Positions 58,016 to 64,000 of a DNA stretch of 64,000 nt are shown piece by piece. The translations under genes were made by a program, and so were the position numbers. Source of the stretch: Streptococcus taonis (lineage in GTDB: Bacteria > Bacillota > Bacilli > Lactobacillales > Streptococcaceae); contig NZ_JARZZP010000005.1 of assembly GCF_029948085.1 (NCBI RefSeq), forward strand, positions 94,548-158,547, in the 5' to 3' direction. Every line of letters begins with the position of its first letter. The stretch's first letter is position 1. Below the pieces are notes generated by a model that saw nothing but the letters and a program-made list of their open reading frames with translations, did no database searches and had not been told where the DNA came from.

Positions 58016-60562
58016 ATGCAAGCAGTTGAACATTATATCGAAAAACTTGTTCCTGAACATTATGATTTATTTTTAGACTTGAGTCGTGAGACCAAGACTT
58101 TTTCAGGAAAAGTAACTATTACTGGTCAAGCTAAAAGTGACCGTATTTCCCTTCACCAAAAAGACTTGGAAATTGCTTCAGTTGAAGTAGCAGGTCAAGC
58201 TCGTCCATTTACAGTTGATAACGAAAACGAAGCCCTTCATATCGAACTTGTAGAAGCAGGTTCAGTTGAATTGGTTATTGCTTTTTCAGGTAAAATCACA
58301 GACAACATGACAGGAATCTATCCATCATACTACACAGTTGATGGTGTCAAGAAAGAAGTTTTGTCTACTCAGTTTGAAAGCCACTTTGCCCGTGAAGCCT
58401 TCCCATGTGTGGATGAGCCAGAAGCTAAAGCAACCTTTGACCTAGCTCTTCGTTTTGACCAAGCAGAAGGTGAACTTGCCTTGTCGAACATGCCGGAAAT
58501 CAATGTTGAAAACCGCAAAGAAACTGGCATCTGGAAATTTGAGACAACTCCACGTATGTCTTCTTACTTGTTAGCCTTCGTAGCTGGTGATTTACAAGGT
58601 GTAACTGCTAAGACAAAAAATGGTACTTTGGTAGGTGTTTACTCAACCAAGGCACATCCACTTTCAAACCTTGATTTCTCACTAGACATCGCTGTTCGTT
58701 CTATCGAATTTTACGAAGACTACTACGGAGTCAAGTACCCAATTCCTCAATCTCTCCACATTGCCCTTCCTGACTTCTCAGCAGGTGCTATGGAAAACTG
58801 GGGTCTTGTGACTTATCGTGAAGTTTACTTGATTGTGGATGAAAACTCAACCTTTGCTAGCCGTCAACAAGTTGCTTTAGTCATTGCCCATGAGCTTGCT
58901 CACCAATGGTTTGGTAACCTTGTAACTATGAAGTGGTGGGATGACCTCTGGCTCAATGAAAGCTTCGCGAACATGATGGAATACGTCTGTGTGGATGCCA
59001 TCGAGCCAAGTTGGAATATCTTTGAAGATTTCCAAACAGGTGGAGTACCTCTTGCTCTTGAACGCGATGCGACGGATGGCGTTCAATCTGTTCACGTTGA
59101 AGTCAAACACCCAGATGAAATCAATACGCTCTTTGATGGAGCTATCGTCTATGCCAAAGGAAGTCGCCTCATGCACATGCTTCGTCGTTGGTTAGGGGAT
59201 GCTGATTTTGCCAAAGGTTTGCATGCTTACTTTGAAAAACACCAATACGGAAATACCATTGGTCGTGACCTTTGGAATGCTCTCGGACAAGCATCTGGTC
59301 GTGATGTAGCAGCATTCATGGATTCTTGGTTGGAGCAACCTGGTTATCCAGTTTTGACTGCTACAGTTGAAAATGATGTTTTGAAGATCTCACAAAAACA
59401 ATTCTTCATCGGTGAACACGAAGATAAGAACCGACTTTGGGTAGTGCCACTCAATAGCAACTGGAAAGGTTTGCCTGATACACTTGAAACTGAAAGTATC
59501 GAAATCCCTGGCTATGCAGCACTTCTTGCTGAAAACAAGACAGCCCTTCGTCTTAACACTGAAAATACAGCCCACTACATTACTGACTATCAAGGTCAAT
59601 TACTTGATGCTGTGCTTGCAGACCTAGTAGAACTTGATAACACAAGTAAACTTCAAATCGTCCAAGAACGTCGTTTACTTGCTGAAGCAGGGCACATTTC
59701 GTACGCAGACTTGCTTCCAGTAGTGGATCAATTAGCACAAGAAGAATCTTATCTCGTTGTTTCAGCAGTTTCACAAGTTATCGGAGCGTTTGATCGCTTT
59801 ATCGATGAAGGAACTGAGACAGAAAAAGCCTTTAAAGCCCTTATTGCTAAACTGGCTCGTTACAACTATGACCGTCTTGGCTTTGAAGCTAAAGAGGGTG
59901 AATCTGATGAAGATGAATTGGTTCGTCAATTGACAATTTCTATGATGATTCGTTCAAATGACGAGGAAGCCAGTCAAGTTGCTAGCCAAATTTTCGAAGC
60001 CCACAAGGATAATCTTTCAGGACTTCCAGCGGCCATTCGTTCCCAAGTTCTCATCAATGAAATGAAACACCATGAGACTAAGGAATTGGTCGCAACTTAT
60101 CTCGATCTTTATACTCATGCCACAGATGCTGCCTTTAAACGCCAATTGGCAGCTGCTCTTGCCTACAGTACAGATGCGGATAATATCCAAACCTTGATTG
60201 CTTCTTGGAAGGACAAATTTGTGGTAAAACCACAAGATTTGTCTGCATGGTATTATCAGTTCTTAGGTCATAAGGAAACTCAGGAACCAGTTTGGGCTTG
60301 GGCGCGTGAAAACTGGGATTGGATTAAGGCTGCTCTTGGTGGAGATATGAGCTTTGATAGCTTTGTTATTCTGCCTGCCCATGTATTTAAGACAGAGCAA
60401 CGCTTGACAGAATACAAGGCCTTCTTTGAGCCACAACTTTCTGACCTTGCCCTTAGCCGTAACATCGGTATGGGAATCAAGGAAATCGCAGCACGTGTTG
60501 AATTGATCAAGCGTGAAAAAGCAGCAGTTGAAGCAGTTGTTGCTCAATATGGAAATGCTTAA
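58016..60562 (+). CDS. pepN: Aminopeptidase N (PepN)
   Basis: 848 aa from the second of two adjacent ATGs (58013 and 58016), which gives better spacing to AGGAG. M1 metallopeptidase: GAMENWG substrate motif (about 258) and zinc site VIAHELAHQWFGN followed 18 residues later by NESFA. The ERAP-like C-terminal helical domain (about 520-848) is complete. Cytoplasmic aminopeptidase that frees N-terminal residues from peptides taken up as amino-acid source. Own promoter (TGA-TAAAAT near 57958) and terminator. Confidence 0.97.
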   Translation: MQAVEHYIEKLVPEHYDLFLDLSRETKTFSGKVTITGQAKSDRISLHQKDLEIASVEVAGQARPFTVDNENEALHIELVEAGSVELVIAFSGKITDNMTGIYPSYYTVDGVKKEVLSTQFESHFAREAFPCVDEPEAKATFDLALRFDQAEGELALSNMPEINVENRKETGIWKFETTPRMSSYLLAFVAGDLQGVTAKTKNGTLVGVYSTKAHPLSNLDFSLDIAVRSIEFYEDYYGVKYPIPQSLHIALPDFSAGAMENWGLVTYREVYLIVDENSTFASRQQVALVIAHELAHQWFGNLVTMKWWDDLWLNESFANMMEYVCVDAIEPSWNIFEDFQTGGVPLALERDATDGVQSVHVEVKHPDEINTLFDGAIVYAKGSRLMHMLRRWLGDADFAKGLHAYFEKHQYGNTIGRDLWNALGQASGRDVAAFMDSWLEQPGYPVLTATVENDVLKISQKQFFIGEHEDKNRLWVVPLNSNWKGLPDTLETESIEIPGYAALLAENKTALRLNTENTAHYITDYQGQLLDAVLADLVELDNTSKLQIVQERRLLAEAGHISYADLLPVVDQLAQEESYLVVSAVSQVIGAFDRFIDEGTETEKAFKALIAKLARYNYDRLGFEAKEGESDEDELVRQLTISMMIRSNDEEASQVASQIFEAHKDNLSGLPAAIRSQVLINEMKHHETKELVATYLDLYTHATDAAFKRQLAAALAYSTDADNIQTLIASWKDKFVVKPQDLSAWYYQFLGHKETQEPVWAWARENWDWIKAALGGDMSFDSFVILPAHVFKTEQRLTEYKAFFEPQLSDLALSRNIGMGIKEIAARVELIKREKAAVEAVVAQYGNA

Positions 60563-60590
60563 AATTCAAAGGTTATAAAAGCTATAAAAA

Positions 60591-60634
60591 CTCAACTTTC
60601 TCTTGAAAAAACAAGGGAAGTTGAGTTTTTTTTA
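60591..60634 (+). terminator. Intrinsic terminator after pepN
   Basis: CTCAACTTTCTCTTG/CAAGGGAAGTTGAG hairpin, T8. Confidence 0.9.
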
Positions 60635-60661
60635 AGATATTTTTGCTATAATAGGTATAAT
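60631..60661 (+). promoter_or_regulatory. ciaRH promoter with a probable CiaR site
   Basis: TTTAAG at 60631-60636, five bases, then TTTGCT, a one-and-a-half match to the CiaR repeat TTTAAG-N5-TTTAAG. It is followed by TGC-TATAAT (60647-60652) and a second TATAAT at 60656. Suggests autoregulation; the second half-site is poor. Confidence 0.55.
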
Positions 60662-60676
60662 AAGGAGGAATTTTTG

Positions 60677-61348
60677 ATGATCAAGATTCTATTAGTGGAA
60701 GATGACCTAGGCCTTTCAAATTCAGTCTTTGACTTTCTGGATGATTTTGCGGATGTCATGCAGGTTTTTGATGGAGAAGAAGGTCTCTATGAGGCTGAAA
60801 GTGGCGTTTATGATTTGATTCTGCTTGATTTGATGTTGCCTGAAAAAAATGGTTTCCAAGTCTTAAAAGAATTACGTGAAAAAGGGATTTCGACTCCTGT
60901 TCTGATCATGACAGCCAAGGAAAGTCTCGATGACAAAGGTCATGGATTTGAGCTTGGGGCAGATGATTATCTAACAAAACCATTCTACCTAGAAGAACTC
61001 AAGATGCGTATTCAGGCGCTGCTCAAACGTTCTGGTAAATTCAATGAAAACACCCTTTCCTATGGTGACTTGACAGTCAATCTATCTACCAATGAAGTTA
61101 AGGTTCAGGATACCTCTGTTGAGCTGCTCGGTAAAGAATTTGAACTCTTGGTTTATTTCCTCCAAAATCAAAATGTAATCTTACCCAAAACCCAGATTTT
61201 TGACCGTTTGTGGGGATTCGATAGTGACACAACCATCTCCGTAGTAGAAGTCTATGTGTCAAAAGTTCGTAAGAAATTAAAGGGCTCAGTCTTTGCTGAA
61301 AACCTCCAAACCTTGCGTAGTGTTGGGTATATTTTAAAACATGTTTAA
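60677..61348 (+). CDS. ciaR: Response regulator CiaR
   Basis: 223 aa from the ATG at 60677 (AAGGAGG eight bases upstream); a TTG one codon earlier is possible. OmpR-type: receiver (about 1-115) with phospho-acceptor D51 in [13 protein letters not shown] and K101-type KPF; winged helix (about 128-222) with [19 protein letters not shown]. CiaR controls competence, beta-lactam tolerance, htrA and small RNAs in pneumococcus. Overlaps ciaH by eight bases. Confidence 0.97.
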   Translation: MIKILLVEDDLGLSNSVFDFLDDFADVMQVFDGEEGLYEAESGVYDLILLDLMLPEKNGFQVLKELREKGISTPVLIMTAKESLDDKGHGFELGADDYLTKPFYLEELKMRIQALLKRSGKFNENTLSYGDLTVNLSTNEVKVQDTSVELLGKEFELLVYFLQNQNVILPKTQIFDRLWGFDSDTTISVVEVYVSKVRKKLKGSVFAENLQTLRSVGYILKHV

Positions 61349-62675
61349 TAAATTTAAAAAGAATTGGTATGCAGAAGATTTTAGCTACTTTATCCGTAAC
61401 TTTGGAGTATTTACTCTGATTTTCTCTGCTATGACTTTGATTATCTTGCAGGTTATGCACTCCAGTCTCTACACCTCAGTGGATGAGAAGCTTCTGTCTC
61501 TCAGTGGCAATCCTCAAGATGTCATCCAGTTGGCTGTCAATCGAGCAACAGATGAAGTCAAAGATCTCAATAGTCAATCCGTTCCTCCATCAACGGATAA
61601 AAAACCAACGGTCAGTTCCAATACAGAAGTGATTTTGTTGGATTCAAATTTGAATCAATTAGTGACTGGCAACCGCTTTTTAGGTCTTGATAAGATTACT
61701 TTTAATCAAAAGGATTTGAATCATATTCGACAACTTCATGTTCAGAATAGTTACGGTCAGGATGAGATTTACCGAGTGATTCTATCAGAAATAAATATCG
61801 ATTCTGTCTCGACCAATATTAAGTATGCAGCGGTTTTGATGAATACCAGTCAGATAGAGCAAATCAGTCAAAATCATGAGCAATTAATCGTAGTCGTTAT
61901 GGCCAGCTTCTGGATTATATCCATTCTTGCCAGTCTTTATCTTGCTCGCGTTAGTGTCAAACCCTTGCTTGAAAGTATGCAGAAGCAGCAGAGTTTTGTT
62001 GAAAATGCCAGTCATGAGCTACGTACTCCACTTGCTGTTCTTCAAAATCGCTTGGAAACTCTTTTTCGAAAACCGGAAGCTACTATTATGGAATCTAGCG
62101 AGAGTATTGCTTCTAGTTTAGAAGAAGTTCGAAACATGCGCTTTTTAACAACCAATCTCCTAAATTTAGCCCGTCGTGATGATGGTATCAATCCTGAACT
62201 AGGAGAAGTACAGCCAGACTTCTTTAATACAACCTTTACCAACTATGAGATGATCGCATCTGAAAATAACCGCGTTTTTCATTTTGAAAATCGCATCCAT
62301 CGGACCATCATAACAGACAAGCTTCTTCTTAAGCAACTGATGACTATCTTGTTTGACAATGCTGTCAAGTATACTGAAGAAGAAGGAGTTATTTATTTTG
62401 TCATCGCTGCGACAGAGCGTAATCTCTATTTGTCAGTGGCTGATGATGGAATCGGTATTTCTGCAGTAGATAAAAAGAAAATCTTTGATCGTTTTTACCG
62501 GGTAGACAAGGCTCGTACTCGTCAAAAAGGTGGTTTTGGGTTAGGCTTATCTTTATCCAAACAGATTGTCGATGCTCTTAAAGGAACCATCAGTGTCAAA
62601 GATAACAAACCTCATGGTACGATTTTTGAAGTAAAAATCGCCATTCAAACACCATCCAAGCGTAAAAATAAATAA
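61341..62675 (+). CDS. ciaH: Sensor histidine kinase CiaH
   Basis: 444 aa. Two membrane helices (about 18-40 and 184-203) enclose an extracytoplasmic domain; then the dimerisation/phosphoacceptor helix [13 protein letters not shown] (His about 226) and the ATPase domain with N box DNAVKYT, G1 ADDGIGI and G2 GFGLGLSLS. Partner of CiaR. Mutations in CiaH have been selected by cefotaxime. Sequence looks intact. Confidence 0.97.
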   Translation: MFNKFKKNWYAEDFSYFIRNFGVFTLIFSAMTLIILQVMHSSLYTSVDEKLLSLSGNPQDVIQLAVNRATDEVKDLNSQSVPPSTDKKPTVSSNTEVILLDSNLNQLVTGNRFLGLDKITFNQKDLNHIRQLHVQNSYGQDEIYRVILSEINIDSVSTNIKYAAVLMNTSQIEQISQNHEQLIVVVMASFWIISILASLYLARVSVKPLLESMQKQQSFVENASHELRTPLAVLQNRLETLFRKPEATIMESSESIASSLEEVRNMRFLTTNLLNLARRDDGINPELGEVQPDFFNTTFTNYEMIASENNRVFHFENRIHRTIITDKLLLKQLMTILFDNAVKYTEEEGVIYFVIAATERNLYLSVADDGIGISAVDKKKIFDRFYRVDKARTRQKGGFGLGLSLSKQIVDALKGTISVKDNKPHGTIFEVKIAIQTPSKRKNK

Positions 62676-62753
62676 GAAAAGGCTGTGACTTAGAAAGCGG
62701 TAGACCAAGTATCGCTTTTCTAGTCGTAGCTCTTTAGCTATCGTAGAAAAAAT

Positions 62754-62780
62754 AGGTCGGGACAAAAATCCCGACCTTTT
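62754..62780. terminator. Bidirectional terminator after ciaH
   Basis: AGGTCGGGA/TCCCGACCT hairpin with A and T runs on both sides, between convergent genes. Confidence 0.9.
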
Positions 62781-62784
62781 GAAT

Positions 62785-63060
62785 CTAATATAATTTCTTC
62801 TTAATCATTGAACGTTGAAAGTTTGATGCCGCTAAACTCAAGGCAATTGCTAGGCTAAAAGCCAGAACTGTATTAAACTTGAGTGCTAAAAAGATAAAGC
62901 TAAACAAGGCTAAAAAGACGCAAAAACAAGCAATGTTTACAAAGAAAAGAACTTCCTTCAAACTAGCAACGGAAGTGGTTTCTGGAACATAGTCTTGGTA
63001 TAGCGTTGTTTGAGTTTCCTCTTCTTCAAACTCATACGATTGATATTTTCTTACGGGCAT
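62785..63060 (-). CDS. DUF3270-like small membrane protein
   Basis: 91 aa. An acidic, Tyr/Glu-rich N-terminus (about 1-33) and two membrane helices (about 36-58 and 63-82), ending in a basic Lys-rich tail. The pattern fits the streptococcal DUF3270 family. GGAGAGAATC precedes the ATG. Function unknown. Confidence 0.78.
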   Translation of the reverse strand: MPVRKYQSYEFEEEETQTTLYQDYVPETTSVASLKEVLFFVNIACFCVFLALFSFIFLALKFNTVLAFSLAIALSLAASNFQRSMIKKKLY

Positions 63061-63170
63061 GATTCTCTCCTTAACAGTACTCTTTCATTTTACCATTTTT
63101 CAAGAAAAAAATTATTACAGTAAGGTTACAAAAAGAATAAGGTCTGTTTTCAAATGATGAAACAAATTTC

Positions 63171-63199
63171 TTGACACTCTTACCCAAAGGTGATACGAT
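63171..63199 (+). promoter_or_regulatory. Good promoter with no obvious gene after it
   Basis: TTGACA and TACGAT with 17 bases between and TGA extended -10. Downstream (63200-63440) there is only a 14-codon frame starting in the -10, a short AGACAG/CTGTCT hairpin at about 63333-63350, and a CCTTGGAA/TTTCTAAGG hairpin at about 63368-63394. Confidence 0.45.
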
Positions 63200-63448
63200 G
63201 GGTGAACAACTCAAAACATCTTGTCTGTTCAAGTTTTTGTAATGAGGAAGCGAAATAAATATAAGTAGCAATTGCTGGTTGTTTCCGTAGATTTAGAACC
63301 ACTTTGTAGGATGAATGAAAAGATTTGCATGAAAGACAGATTTTTCTGTCTCAGATTGAAGACAAAGTCCTTGGAAGTCAAGTTTCTAAGGGCTTTTCTT
63401 TGTGTAAAGTCGTATAATAGAGGTAAGAAGAGTTGTGAGGTAATCCCT

Positions 63449-64000
63449 ATGTTTCACAAAGAAAAACCTGATTATAATCGTAAGCAATATGGTTTCTATA
63501 CAATAGACGAATTGGTCCCTAAAGATCACTTTCTTCGACAAGTTGATTCAAAGGTTGATTTTGACTTTATCTATGACTTGGTAGAAGATACCTATAGTCC
63601 AAATAACGGTCGTCCTAGTCTTGATCCCGTCATGTTAGTCAAAATTCCTTTAATCAAATGTTTTTATGGCATTCGTTCCATGCGCCAAACCATGAAAGAG
63701 ATTGAAGTAAACGTTGCCTATCGTTGGTTTCTCGGACTAACTTTAGATGATAAGGTTCCTCATTTTACTACCTATGGCAAGAATTACAGCCGTCGTTTTC
63801 AAGATAAAGAACTCATTTCTGAGATTTTTTCCCAAGTTCTCAACCAAGCTTTGTATGCTGGCTTAATTGATCCTTCTGAAATATTTGTGGATGGTACCCA
63901 TATCAAAGCAGCGGCTAATAGTCACAAGTATCGTAAGGAAATGGTAGAGCAACAAGCTAAATTTATGAGTGAACAATTGGCAGTTGAGATTGATTTAGAT
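63449..64000 (+). CDS. IS1182-family transposase, 5' part
   Basis: 184 codons, open to the window end. DUF772-type N-terminus (FYTIDELVPKDHFLRQVD; NNGRPSLDPVMLVKIPLIKCFYGIRSMRQTMKEIEVNVAYRWFLGL) and the start of the DDE region (EIFVDGTHIKAAAN, first aspartate). TGAGGTAATCCCT precedes the ATG and TATAAT lies at 63412-63417. Inverted ends and completeness cannot be judged here. Confidence 0.85.
   Translation, partial: MFHKEKPDYNRKQYGFYTIDELVPKDHFLRQVDSKVDFDFIYDLVEDTYSPNNGRPSLDPVMLVKIPLIKCFYGIRSMRQTMKEIEVNVAYRWFLGLTLDDKVPHFTTYGKNYSRRFQDKELISEIFSQVLNQALYAGLIDPSEIFVDGTHIKAAANSHKYRKEMVEQQAKFMSEQLAVEIDLD

Overview
The window is a stretch of a mitis-group Streptococcus chromosome, most likely Streptococcus pneumoniae. 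The evidence is two pneumococcal BOX repeats, the order rpsP-khpA-rimM-trmD, bioY-gor, a MacAB-like export operon, metG, and pepN-ciaR-ciaH, all as I remember them from pneumococcus. It carries a 23.3 kb nested conjugative element of the Tn3872 type: Tn916 with Tn917 inside its orf9.

Layout. 1-26.6 kb is core: a CPBP membrane protease tail, a BOX element, a cysteine desulfurase-thiI pair for tRNA thiolation, an uncharacterised esterase-esterase-ATP-grasp operon, an aquaglyceroporin, yutD-rlmN-vanZ-ABC-F, the lipoprotein isomerase slrA, a DeoR/HAD pair, a ribosome-maturation cluster (rpsP, khpA, rimM, trmD), bioY, gor, a MacA/ABC/FtsX exporter, metG and an aldo/keto reductase. 26.67-27.48 kb is a membrane-anchored helical protein of unknown function. 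27.58-50.89 kb is the conjugative element, read from the int end: int (frameshifted), xis, orf8, orf7, orf9 split by Tn917 (tnpA, tnpR, erm(B)), orf6, tet(M) with its leader, and transfer genes orf13 to orf24 with oriT between orf20 and orf21. 50.99-57.89 kb is accessory: a nuclease lipoprotein with an internal stop, a DUF2829 protein, an SDR reductase, then several small genes of SUKH, Imm51 and DUF types (two frameshifted), NUDIX, GNAT, a free-standing PEP-utiliser TIM barrel and an ASCH protein. 58.0-62.7 kb is pepN and ciaRH. The window ends in an IS1182-like transposase.

How it works together. The element confers tetracycline (ribosomal protection) and macrolide-lincosamide-streptogramin B (23S rRNA dimethylation) resistance, each behind a leader peptide. 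All its transfer genes read open, but int has a one-base insertion that removes the catalytic His/Arg/His/Tyr end. If that is real, the element cannot excise unaided and is fixed here. The insertion point can be read directly, because the terminator/promoter sequence it interrupts has an intact second copy about 1 kb away.

Six genes carry disabling changes: zinc ribbon, MazG-like, int, DUF7716-like, DUF6707-like and the nuclease tail. At least three are one-base indels in short homopolymers, so decay and assembly error must be told apart from raw reads. No tRNA, rRNA or CRISPR array was seen.
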